A DNA stretch of 64,000 nucleotides from Dysidea avara (Eukaryota > Porifera > Demospongiae > Dictyoceratida > Dysideidae), in NCBI RefSeq assembly GCF_963678975.1, contig NC_089279.1, positions 26,770,004 through 26,834,003 on the forward strand. Reading direction: 5' to 3'. Below are positions 46,001 through 55,754 of this stretch, piece by piece. Within the stretch, counting starts at the first letter, position 1. Every line of letters begins with the position of its first letter. The notes below the pieces were generated by a model. The model searched no databases and was not told the origin of the DNA. It was given only the letters and a program-made list of their open reading frames with translations. The translations under genes were made by a program, and so were the position numbers.

Positions 46001-46205
46001 ACCATCTGTGCAAGTCTCAGGAATATTTGGCCTCAACTTTGATAAAGCATCACCTACCAACCATTATCTCAACTGTAATACATATATGACAGGATCTACA
46101 CTGACAAGTCAAAACGATTGTCGGTTTCGTGACTGTGGCCTCCCATCTTTTATTTCCAGCAGAGCACAAGACACTGACATGACCATGGCTATATTTGTCC
46201 GTTGA
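43048..46205 (+). CDS. Secreted fibrinogen/intelectin-like lectin 2 (five exons)
   Basis: Exons: 43048-43094, 43146-43197, 43283-43398, 43448-43577 and 45663-46205, with the same phases as gene 1. They total 888 nt, or 295 residues. Signal peptide MKIAALLIVTVLFTS. The module reads CTSENDAESIYN and VIWICKSKIWSPF. Exon 4 has NCKEIKDLL and ESGVYWVQHMQ. Exon 5 opens IYCDMTIDGGGWTLVWQHTY and runs through WCNVPNKTRFNPTEQMMVAY and YFNRNIDYHWTGG to terminal MAIFVR. Intron 4 (2.1 kb) contains an hAT-type element at 43755-44194. Exon 5 is closest to that of gene 4. All splice sites are canonical and no frame defect is seen, so the gene is likely active. Confidence 0.88.
43755..44194. mobile_element. 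hAT-type MITE (GCATAAT-rich family) in lectin 2 intron
   Basis: The ends are TAGGGACCCGCCGATTATGC and, inverted, TAGGGACCCGCCGATTATGC (identical). Exact 8-bp duplications GACAAAAA lie at 43747-43754 and 44195-44202. The interior has GAGCATAATAGGT repeats and a central palindrome made of two inverted copies of the GATATACTCTAATAGAACA word (43892-43975). Confidence 0.93.
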
Positions 46206-47222
46206 TCATATGTAGTGGTATTTGCTATTTTTCAGAGTATTGACAACTGCTGTAGACTATAAAAATTGTTGTGTGTTTAAACTTGTAAGATTAAATGTGT
46301 TACAGGCATGCTTATGCATCTTCACAAAATGTCTGTAGTTATGCTTTTTATGTAAATCACCACTATGTTATTTAGGAAATGAAGGACATATACAGTACTA
46401 CAATTTGAGTCTGCACTATACACATTCAGATTTACATGTTATAGCAATTCAGCCGACAGCTGTGCAAAACAACATTCTCGATGAAGTGTTACTAGCTGCA
46501 CATAAATCTTATGAGCACCTCTTAGTATCCCTTTTATTACAACATTAAATATCATCCCAGTGCTACATTTAGCTTAGTCTTCTATATAAGGCTGTGCTTA
46601 CTGTGAGTACTGAGATACAAAGAGATAATATTATATGGAATTATGGATCTGCATTTCTAAATGTTACCAATAATTAAAATGAGCTACGTAGTAGAATAGA
46701 ATGTATGCAAAAACAGCCAATGGTGCAACCTTTGTAGCTTGGGTAAACAAGTTGTGAAATCAAAGGCAGCAGCCAAGAAATACTCAAAATGTTGTTTCAT
46801 TGTAACATAATAGCTAGTAAACCCATATGAGCTAGCTGCTCATACAATTGACTAAGTTAACTCAACACAACTGAACTCTGAATATATGAAATGGTAAAAG
46901 GCTATGCATGTTTTTTGTGTCTGTACTTTGTTCACTGATCATGCACTCTCTTTTGTATTGCATAACTCTCACACATGCACAACTATAAATAACCAGAGTG
47001 GTATATCATTCAGTTGTGTTGAGTTAACTTAGTCAAAAGCACAAGCGACCTCTGCTACATTTGGCATAGTACACAACCATAATTCTAAGTGTCATGCAGG
47101 TGTGGTACAAAACAGTCTGTGGGTGCAAACTAATGATAAATACAGGGTGAGGTAAACAGAAAACACGATTACAATGTCACACGTATACATAATAAATAGT
47201 CATATTCTTACAAAATGTTTGC
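46206..47222. other. Intergenic stretch
   Basis: No gene. Opposed TTGACTAAGTTAACTCAACA (about 46849) and its inverse TGTGTTGAGTTAACTTAGTC (about 47014) form a ~185-bp inverted-repeat-bounded block, a possible MITE. GAGTTAAC lies near the ends. Confidence 0.45.
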
Positions 47223-47400
47223 CAAACATCCAATATAACTGAAGCTAATGTTCCATCAGTTATCTGGATATGTAAGAGTAAGGAACAGAGTGCTACAAAT
47301 TGTAAACAAATTTAAAAAGAATTGTCTACTACTAACAACTGTGCCAGCTGACCTCCTGAAAGTGGTGTATACTGGGTACAGGATATGCAAGTGTGTTGTC
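47223..47400 (+). pseudogene. Lectin relic, exons 3 and 4 fused
   Basis: The end of exon 3 (VPSVIWICKSK) runs directly into exon 4 (KEQSATNCKQI, stop, KELSTTNNCAS, stop, PPESGVYWVQDMQ). The intron and both exon edges are deleted, not spliced cleanly. Following DNA (to about 48060) matches intron 4 of lectin gene 1 (about 37457-38590). So this is a genomic duplicate that decayed, not a retrocopy. Confidence 0.8.
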
Positions 47401-47649
47401 ATATTTACTTATAGTAGTGATTTGGGGCAAATATTTGAAGCAGACAGTGCATGAGTGTAATCGACAGACATTTGAAATTTTAAAAGTATTTCACATTAAT
47501 TTTTTGGCCTGTAACTTGGCATTGTGGGTCTATTATTTATAGGAACATTATTATAGGCTCTCCATTGTGTGAAGATGAGCCATCAGAAGCAAATTTACAA
47601 AAAAAATTAAAATCTATAAAAGCGGGCATAGCAAGAAAAGTCTACAAAC

Positions 47650-48060
47650 TATAGTGGAACCTGGACACTTTGAGACCAATTGGTTTTGACAAAATTTTAC
47701 TGTTATAAGGAGGTAAAATTCTGAGATAAAATTGTAATGGTAGAGGTCTATGGGGACATCAGAAACTGTCCTTCATGTAGAGGTTAAATGTACAATGTTC
47801 TATACATGGATGGCCCTTTAATAGATGTTCCACTTCAATTCTCTTCAGCTAAACCTTTACCACTGGATGATGAAATCAATGATGTTTTGAAGGGTAACTG
47901 TTAACCTTAATTGTACATTGCTGGCATTTGAACCACAAAACAAGTATGCATCAGCCATGCTGTGTGCATACCACAATAAGTAGAATACTAGGGATGGAAC
48001 AGGAATGGAATTCAGAAGGGGAACGACTATGGAAAATCCCTGATTAAAGTCATCAGTTGA
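47650..48060 (+). repeat. Duplicated copy of lectin 1 intron 4
   Basis: Order and wording match 38280-38590: ACCAATTTTGATAAAAT-like, GTAATGGTAG..., TTTACATGCATGGA-like, GATGATGAAATCAATG, GGCATTTGAACCACAAAAC. The CTATAGTGGAACCTGGAC start and GATGTTCCACT end suggest an old TIR element was already in the ancestral intron. Confidence 0.6.
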
Positions 48061-48545
48061 CACGTACAGGTCAATTTTACTAGCACTTACTATTCAACAA
48101 AACACTCTAATTGAACAACCAGGTTTATATTCAGATAATCAAGGTGCTCACATAGCAGAGATAACTTAAGATCTACTGTATTCATAGACTCTGTTACGTC
48201 CCTTGTTTAAGGTGCATTCATTGCTGTGATCCCTAGTGGTTCTTAAACTATCATGCGTGTTACATTCTTAAAATTACGTATCTTGAGCTATGGGAAAAAA
48301 ATATTCACTGTGTAGTTTTATATGTAAATGGTTCACTCTGTGCCTATGTTTTACATGTAATGCAGAAAACTGTGAGCTTATGAGACACACTAAAAACAGC
48401 AAAAGGAAACCAATGTGTGGTTCAAGAATTGCAGCTCCTTTAAATAAACTGTTAACTAAACTGACCACTCCTACAGACATTCCTAATATTACCACAAACC
48501 AATAAATGAACTATTGTTATTGTGCTGGATTTTGTGATTGTCAAG

Positions 48546-49344
48546 ATGAAGTTACAAATAGTTGTGTTGCTTGTTGTGACAGTGCTCTTCAAAATAAGGC
48601 ATTTGATAAAGCAGTAGTAATGACATCTTTTAATAAAGCCAAGCTACAAGCTCAGATCAACAAGATGCACTGCTATCAACTGTAAGCATGGTGTGTGTAG
48701 TGAGACAAAATAGCTATTTAGCAGTATTTTGACAATATAATGTATGTTTCCAGGGGCGGATCCAGAGTTCGGAAAGGAGGGGTGCACTTTGCTGAAAATT
48801 TGAAGAGCAAAAAAAAAGTCACAGCAATAATGGCTACCCTTTACCAAATGTATTTACTATAGACTATATAAAGATCCTTATTCAGATCCTTATTCACAGC
48901 TTCGTAGTTAAGCTACACTGCCTCATGAACACTGTGACCGCTTTATTAGAGTGACTGCTCTATTAGAGTATCTCGATCTTGTATGCAATTTTTTTTGAAA
49001 GATGTGAAGGAAAGGGGGGGGGGCACGTGCCCCCCCCGCCCCCCTCTGGATCCGCCACCGGTTTCAGTCACCATGATAGCATTCCACTACTCCCACTAAA
49101 CAGTGCACTAGTGATAATGAAGCAGAAAGTGTTTACAGTCAATTGGACATGTAAGAGTACAACATGGACCCCATTTGAGTAAGGTTAACCTTAAAGAGTG
49201 ACTTTAACTAAACTTATACAGGTTGTCACCATCCACTGGGAAAACTAAGGAACTTATAGTGCTACAAACTGTTAACAAAATTAAAGAAGCATTGTCTACT
49301 GATTGTACCAGTCCTCCTGAAAGTGGAGTATACAGGATATGCAG
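48546..49344 (+). pseudogene. Broken lectin paralog (exons 1-4)
   Basis: Exons 1 (48546-48598, MKLQIVVLLVVTVLFKI), 2 (48639-48690), 3 (49080-49178) and 4 (49222-49344) are collinear with the intact lectins. Intron 1 has a GC donor (AATAAG|GCATTT). Exon 3 lost about 20 nt between VYN and the Trp of VIWICK, shifting the frame to a stop. Exon 4 has a 2-nt insertion after KEL and lost eight nucleotides at GVYW. An hAT5-like MITE sits in intron 2 and a larger hAT lies just after exon 4. No last exon follows before gene 4. Confidence 0.85.
48751..49060. mobile_element. hAT5-like MITE (GGCGGATCCAG family)
   Basis: The ends are CAGGGGCGGATCCAGAG and, inverted, CGGTGGCGGATCCAGAG. 5-bp flanks GTTTC lie at 48746-48750 and 49061-49065. 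It contains GAGTGACTGCTCTATTAGAG and a long G-run facing a C-run near the right end. It lies in intron 2 of the broken lectin. Confidence 0.87.
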
Positions 49345-49603
49345 GTGTGTGAGCATTAACATTAAAGAATGCAGGCGCGGTTTTAGGGGGGTTTCTGGGG
49401 TTTCCGGAAACCACTCAGAATTTTTATGATTATTGTAATTAAAGCACACTACGCGACATTTGATTTTACTCCATGTGCCACGTGGCAGAACTGTTAGAAG
49501 AAGATGAGAAGCAGTTTGGCGAATACAGAAGCTCAAAAAGCCTGACTGAGGATAGGTAAGTGATCTGTGTATATTACTTGCCAAGGAGAGCTAGACAGTA
49601 GCT

Positions 49604-49925
49604 CATAGGCGGCGGAAAGGAGGGGCTAGGGAGCTGAACACCCCCTCGATCTGTTGAGGGGGTCACGCCGAAATTATCCTTCTTGGAGTGGGGCTGAAAA
49701 CCTTTGTAAAGATCGAGATACTCTAATAGAGCAGTCACTCTATAAAGTAGTCACATTATTAGAGCAGTGTTTAGTGAGCCATGTAAGGATTTTTATATAG
49801 TTTATCAGCTATAAATGTGTAGCTGGTGAGGTGGGCAGCTATTGTCAGCTGGCTGACCTTTTTTTTTTTTTCATTTATCCACTCCCGGTCAGCCCCCCTC
49901 ATATCAACTACTTCCTCTGCCACTG
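49604..49925. mobile_element. hAT-type MITE (GGCGGAGGAA family), nested
   Basis: Starts CATAGGCGGCGGAAAGG and ends, inverted, CAGTGGCAGAGGAAGTAG. Exact 8-bp duplications CAGTAGCT lie at 49596-49603 and 49926-49933. The interior has GATCGAGATACTCTAATAGA and a T-run, matching the copies at 7421 and 22966. Confidence 0.92.
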
Positions 49926-50259
49926 CAGTAGCTACCCTTTGCATGGATATCCATGCGTGAGTCCCTATGCCTAGTGAAATAGCAATTACAATTATACAGT
50001 GTGGCTTTGTGAAAGAATGTTTTTTTTTATAGCAAGGCTAGTGACTTCATTAAATATAGCTAGATGCAGCTCATTACAAAGAATTGTGAGTTATCAAATG
50101 CTGCTAGCTAATTGGAGTAGTGTGTTCAAATGCTCAACCTCAGCGTTAGCAAGTACCAACTACGTAGTCATGCTTAGTATTGCAAACAACCAAGAATGAG
50201 GTGTTTACATTATTACGCTATAGGATATAGTGCTAGCAGTTAATCTTGTGCATGTCTGT

Positions 50260-50700
50260 AGGTTCTGATGTTTGTGAGGGCAGTCAGGAGAATATGAAAA
50301 AAGAGATTGTTTGTGTGATCATAGACTCAGATGACAGTTCTGATGAAGACATAATTGAAGTATCTAATGAAGCGACAATTGAAGACATGGGTGCAAACAA
50401 GGACTGCATTAATTCTTAAGATTGTTCGAGTACTATTCTACTGCACCACCTTTATAAACCCTACTAGACCAAATGATTTTAGTTCATATATTGGTGAAAG
50501 GTTAAGTGGTCACAAGCGGCTGAATGCAATTACCAATCATTTTAAGCCAACTAAAGGTACTTGCTTTCCATCACACACAAATATGGGAAAAAGCAATCCT
50601 TTGTTTATGCTTGGCTTCATTGGTTTAGCACTGATGAACATCCATCGCCATAATAGACATTGACAAAGTGATAACTATCTTAGCTACAAAACATTCCGGG
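50260..50700 (+). pseudogene. Possible hAT transposase N-terminal remnant
   Basis: Frames inside the 1.7-kb hAT read an acidic IIDSDDSSDEDIIEVSN segment, then SSYIGERLSGHKRLNAITNH and FKPTKGTCFPSHTNMGK, and in a shifted frame KQSFVYAWLHWF. The last parts resemble the start of TTF-type zinc-finger domains of hAT/ZMYM-like transposases (FPT...GK...F...W..). Stops and shifts interrupt it. The assignment rests mainly on the enclosing hAT ends. Confidence 0.4.
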
Positions 50701-51405
50701 TGCATGAAAATGGAGAATATTAATAATTTTTACTTTTATATTGTTGTGTAGCTACGGTACTTTACTACCTCTGTTGTACATGTATCTCTTATAAGAAAAT
50801 AAGTTGTTTTATTCAGATTGAATAGAATTTTTTACACTTTGTGAGCATAGTGAGATGCCTGAAAATGCATTCAGATTCAATCTCAACTATCATAATTTTT
50901 AAAATTTCCTCGGGGGGCATGCCCCCAGACCCCCCTAGAGAGCTCATGCTTCGCATTTCGCTGAGTGCACTTCGCGCACTATGCGGTGACTCCAGTGTGC
51001 CACCCTTAAATCACCTGATTATCAGTGTGCAAATCATACACTATGGTCCACAATTTTTTTTGGAAACCACTCAGCAAAATCTCTAGAATCGCCCCTGAAA
51101 GAATGGCACCATGATTCCATGAAAATCTGACTGCTTGTCAATTACTGTTGACATGCTGTATGTTAGCTTATGGAATGTTAGCGTAGAGCATTTTTCAAGA
51201 GAACAAAATTGCAAATACTTACTTCAAACCTATTGCTCCGGATAATGCAAAGTAGGTGGAACCTTAATTATGAAGGTTTATTTTATGAAAATGCATTGAA
51301 TCACACAAATGGCACAGGTTTCCACAAATGTGACTGTTTCTGGGGAAACTGGTCTTATTTTTAAGCATTGAAAAATGCCGGTTTAAATTCAGAGTGTTGA
51401 ATTGA

Positions 51406-51830
51406 CTCCTTGGGTTCTTAAAAAGAAACCTTCATTAGATCTACAAACAATTGCTCTTATAGAATATTGTTCAGCCATCTGGGATCCCTATCATCAGACA
51501 AGTATCAGTAAACCAGAAATGATTCAACGCTACGCTGCTCGTTTTGTTCTAAATATGCAATGGCATAGATCTAACCTAAACCATGATAGTATCACAGATA
51601 TGCTAACCTACCTTAAATAGCCTGCGCTTCAAAACAGAAGAACAGATAATTTCTAGACTCACTTGACTTTTCAAGAACTTACCAGTAATACCTGATCACT
51701 GCCTACCATTACCAACTACAGTGTCGTACAACATCACTCAATTACAATCAAGAGTTACAGGTGTTCCTTTTACTTAGAACAATTATTCAATGCAACTCTC
51801 TACCTATTCCATATTTTTTGAAGCCACTCA
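51406..51830 (+). pseudogene. LINE post-RT fragment
   Basis: IEYCSAIWDPYHQTSISKPE and MIQRYAARFVLNMQWHRS match the ...YC..WDPY...D..LE..Q.RAARF... region that follows the RT domain in the LINEs at 22276 and 24396. Later frames are broken and no 3' tail was identified. Confidence 0.7.
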
Positions 51831-52440
51831 TTATATTTACTGGTGTGAATGAATTAAACCAAGCACCTGAAGCAATAGCAACGGACATTATGACTTGACC
51901 AGGTCTCTCCATTAGAAACCTTTGAAAAGTTGGATTTAAATGATTTGAACACACCCACATCCAATGATTGTAAAATGTGTGTTGTATGACCTGGCAAGCA
52001 TAGTAAATATATGTTGTTTTCACAAGCTAATTCAATCAAATTAATTGAAATATGAGAACCATTGAAGTAACAATACTGGCCTTGCAGGTAGGATGTTGTT
52101 TAGAAAGACTATGGACCATTGCAAATATATATCACTATTGATCCACCTATTTTTACTGTGTGTTGGATACACAATCATCCTTTAGGGAGTCTGGCACTTT
52201 TTGTTTTCGTGGATATACAATCATGGGAGACAGGACTTTACCAGCAGCCGATACACATGACAACACTGTGTCTGTGTCTTTCCCTTTTCAGCTGAAGTGA
52301 CAGAATACACATGACGTTGGCCTAATTGAGCCAACACCTTCCCCTACCTGTGCACAACACTGATACCAGTTTCATCAGCATTAAATAATTGTATTAGCTT
52401 GTTAGTTAAATTAAACCTGCCCACCAAGCTTTGCAAATAA
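51790..52440 (-). pseudogene. Pogo/Tigger-type DDE transposase relic
   Basis: Minus-strand pieces in order: ADETGISVVHR (first catalytic Asp region, about 52375-52340), AAGKVLSPMIVYPRKQKVPD, YFNGSHISINLIELACEN, LLCLPGHTTHILQSLDVGVF (the second conserved block, with the downstream acidic position region), and PVNIMSGFKKYGIG. Several stops and shifts intervene. Terminal repeats were not found. The family call is from the conserved LP.HT..LQ.LDVGVF motif. Confidence 0.7.
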
Positions 52441-53030
52441 ATTTGATATTGCTAGTAGCAGACACAGCTCTGGCGAAATGAAGGGGCTGTGGGGCAGTGG
52501 CTAAAATAACTTCTTTTTTTTACAACTAGCTGAACTTAGATGGTGGGAAGGTGGGGAGGGTACACGTGTATTTGAAGTAAGTATTCTTGTGCTGTATATT
52601 GCCATGATTGTTCAAACAGTTAAAATAAAGAGAGGGCTTAGTGCCAGTAAAGAGGAAAACTGTAAGGGTTTCTGACTAACTATAGTGGGATCTGGAGAAT
52701 AAAGCTACTCGCCCAGGGAAAATTTTGAAACATAAGTGTGCCAAGGTTGAATTTGGAGACAATTTGGGACATGATTGAAATTTTGTAGAAAATAGCAAGT
52801 TGAGTGACAAAATTTGAAAACAAGAACATAAGAAATATGTACATGCAAGCCTCATTTTATTGGATTTTAAGGAAATAGTGAACTGTAAGAAAGAAATTTG
52901 TTAACCAGATTGTAAGGCAATTTTTAAGCAAAGAGAAGACCAGAAAATGGAAAATTTTTGAAAATAGCTATCTCACGATTGGATCCTGAGGTACTAGTCA
53001 AATACTAGTAGAAAAGTTAAGATGCACAAC
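52441..53030. other. Non-coding stretch
   Basis: No supported feature. Confidence 0.3.
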
Positions 53031-53034
53031 ATGC

Positions 53035-53430
53035 TTTAAATGGCTTTGTAAAGAAGGATATCATCTGCAAAATTATTGTCAGATCTCACTTTCGATGTTA
53101 GTAGCTAATGATGTCATTGATATAAATTAAGAAAACAACTGGTCCAACACTAGATCTCACATTGCAAACCCAACAGATGAGCACAATAATAATGTAATCA
53201 GAGAGAAGTAGAAAGTTGTCTTTAATTTAATCATCATTGACTAGGGCAGTGAATTTCATGAGGGTTAAGATTAGGATTCAGTTATGACAGACAGAATGGT
53301 AAAGCATTGGGAGTGCCCACAAGTAATTGAATTTAATGGGGGTGTTAACATTACTGAAGTCTTGACAAAGCCATGAACTATCTTATGAAACAATATGAGT
53401 TTCAAGGACGTTCTTCATTCACGTGTTGGC
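53035..53430 (-). pseudogene. Degenerate LINE RT relic
   Basis: On the minus strand GPVVFLIYINDII (about 53135-53095) is followed after shifts by NNFADDILLYKA (about 53080-53045). These are the adjacent RT motifs around the catalytic Asp pair, as in the other LINEs here. No other parts are clear. Confidence 0.55.
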
Positions 53431-53659
53431 CAGTTGAGTTGCTGGTATAAAGTTCAAGTACTTGTCATTATGTACTTAAGTCATATACTAAACGTATGCA
53501 ATATTACAAAAAAGTGTTTTCATGGCTAAAATTACTCATTATATACCATACAACATAATGTTATACAACACAATCTAATTCATCATGGCTTCCATTTGTA
53601 CGTACGAGTCTAGCATTAGTGTCTCCAGGCATATGATATGGGATCATGCCAGCAAATAC

Positions 53660-53910
53660 CACTGCTTGAAGGTTCTTAGTTTACTAATTTGTTAAGCTGC
53701 TTTACTGTAGTTGTATCCAGTTATATTGATAGTAAAATATCAGTAACTTTAAGTATATGGAACATAAAATTAATTAATTGATTTACTAAATTTTAAAGTA
53801 AAACATTGGTGAATACGGGTTTACTGAAAAACTACTAAAATACCAAACAATCAACTGTTCCATATACTGGGGATATACCACTCTAGTAAAATAAGAAACT
53901 TCAAGCAATG
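53660..53910. mobile_element. PIF/Harbinger-like MITE, copy 2
   Basis: The ends are CACTGCTTGAAGGTTCTTAG and, inverted, CATTGCTTGAAGTTTCTTAT. 3-bp TAC flanks lie at 53657-53659 and 53911-53913. The interior matches 42212-42448, for example TAAGTATATGGAACATAA and AACTGTTCCATATACTGGGG. Confidence 0.8.
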
Positions 53911-53913
53911 TAC

Positions 53914-54771
53914 TACCAACTTCCTGGCCTTCTGCTGCAATCTGGTCTTGTGCTAGTAGTTTGATATAAACTTATTGTTATATAATATAACAGTGGAAAT
54001 TCATTTATCTGGGACTATGTGGTGTTGGGATAAGTGATAAGTAGCTAATTTGCTCAACAACATTATGTACACAAGCAGCTAGTCACTTAAAATGAGCTAG
54101 TGTACATTACCATTCTTTTACTGGTTTATTTTTTCTTGTGGTTAATAGCAGGAGACCATAAGTACCACAAGATGCAAATTTGCACCTTGTGGCATTTATG
54201 GCTCATGTTAATGGTGCACAGCTAAAATGAGATTCCACTGTCTGACAAATTAGCATACAGATACAATAAGACCCTCGATTATCCAAACAGTAAAAGTGAC
54301 TGCTTTATTAGAGTATTTCATCATTAGGTGAATGTTCCATCATAGATAATATACCCCCGTTCCATTAGAGTAAGTGTATGTTCTATTAGGGTTTACTTTT
54401 ATGATTTAACTGGTGCACAAGTGTCAAATAATAGAGGTCCTACTGTTGCCAATACTGCCATAATATTTTTCAATGTGACATTACAAAACCGACAGACTTA
54501 TAATTTTAAGCAAAACCACAATACTTACCAGACAATAATCAAGGCTTACAACATTAAAAAATTAATATCACAAAAGTTGTGGCATTAGATTGTGTCATAT
54601 TAGAATCTTTGGGACTGCTCATTTCTCCTCAATTCCCAATTACATTCATAGTATACAAAAACTCTCCATATTATGATGTCTACACCACACACACATGCAC
54701 ACACACTTTTATTATGCTACACACCAACCATAACACCATGAAGGCAATACTATACAGCATAGGTCACTTAC
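53914..54771. other. Non-coding stretch
   Basis: No gene. It includes one dispersed GACTGCTTTATTAGAGTATT word at about 54299-54318. Confidence 0.3.
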
Positions 54772-54871
54772 TCTAGACACTCCACCATCATCTCCAGTAG
54801 CTAGTATGACTTGTGCAGTACGTGCACTACAACAAGCAACAATATTATTAACATCAAAGGATGACTTGTCT
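54772..54871 (-). CDS. Isolated exon, possibly WD40-like
   Basis: Acceptor (ATTAGAGAG) and donor (AGA|GTAAGT) bound about 100 nt reading DKSSFDVNNIVACC, then VILATGDDGGVSR. The ...ILATGDD.G.V.. wording is typical of a WD40 strand, but one short exon is weak evidence. It lies 22 bp beyond the NUP93-like relic. That is too close to be spliced to the preceding piece, but it might instead be a diverged terminal part of the same gene. Confidence 0.35.
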
Positions 54872-54893
54872 CTCTAATAAACATCAGCAATAC

Positions 54894-55718
54894 CTTAGTT
54901 CAGCATATTATTGAGAATGCAGAATACTGATTGTAGCTAGTAAGACATCAGGAAAACTTCTACAGACCTGGAAACACAACCACAACACTCAATGTAAAGA
55001 TTATTTTTGTACGATTTTAAACCAAGACATGCAGTCATACAAAAACAGTACACACGTTTATTAACATCATCATCATAATTTCTAAATGATGCCAATTTTA
55101 AGTCAACAGTTTCATCATTTAGTGGTAGCAAGTTCAGTTATGTGATGACCTGAAATGGAGTATAAAATCTAGCTATAATTATATATATAAATGTAATTCT
55201 AAGGGTTTAACACTTTCATACAGAATCTTCTGCAAACTATTATGCAGCTATTTGAGATTCACGTATGCTGTCCTTTGGGTAATACATAAGATGTGCATAC
55301 AAGGGAGACATACATCCAGAGCCACTTCTAGTTGTCCAGCATGATACTGATCAAAGAACTGCATGAGATCCAGTATTAGAGTGAATGTGTAGATAGTGTG
55401 TTGACTGGCATTAGTATCAGTGATACGATATCTGTATTGGAATAAACACTCACAATTAAAAGTTACTATGTAAAACTTGTGTACCTTTTTTTTGGTGGAT
55501 GAGAGAGTCCATAGGTGCCTACGTTTAGACTGTGCAGTGTTAACTGCGGAAACAACCTTTAACAGTACCAAACACACTTCATAAGTTGATACATACAAAA
55601 GTATGCATATGTACATATACACATGCGTACATGTATCCATGCACTCACTCTCTCTCACACTGCACGCACATGCAAGCACGCATGCACACAACCTTCACAT
55701 AAATACACACTCACTACA

Positions 55719-55754
<36 letters not shown>

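Larger units (their letters stand above)
49372..51097. mobile_element. hAT element, 1.7 kb, with coding remnant
   Basis: The ends are CAGGCGCGGTTTTAGGGG and, inverted, CAGGGGCGATTCTAGAG. Exact 8-bp duplications AAAGAATG lie at 49364-49371 and 51098-51105. Near the right end it has the GGGGGGCATGCCCCCAGACC stretch often seen at hAT ends. A smaller hAT-type MITE (49604-49925) is nested inside, and frames at 50260-50700 keep possible transposase sequence. Confidence 0.87.

Noticed and set aside
47223-47400. Processed (intronless) lectin retrocopy
   Set aside because: Exon edges are deleted at the join and intron-derived sequence follows, so it is a genomic duplicate.
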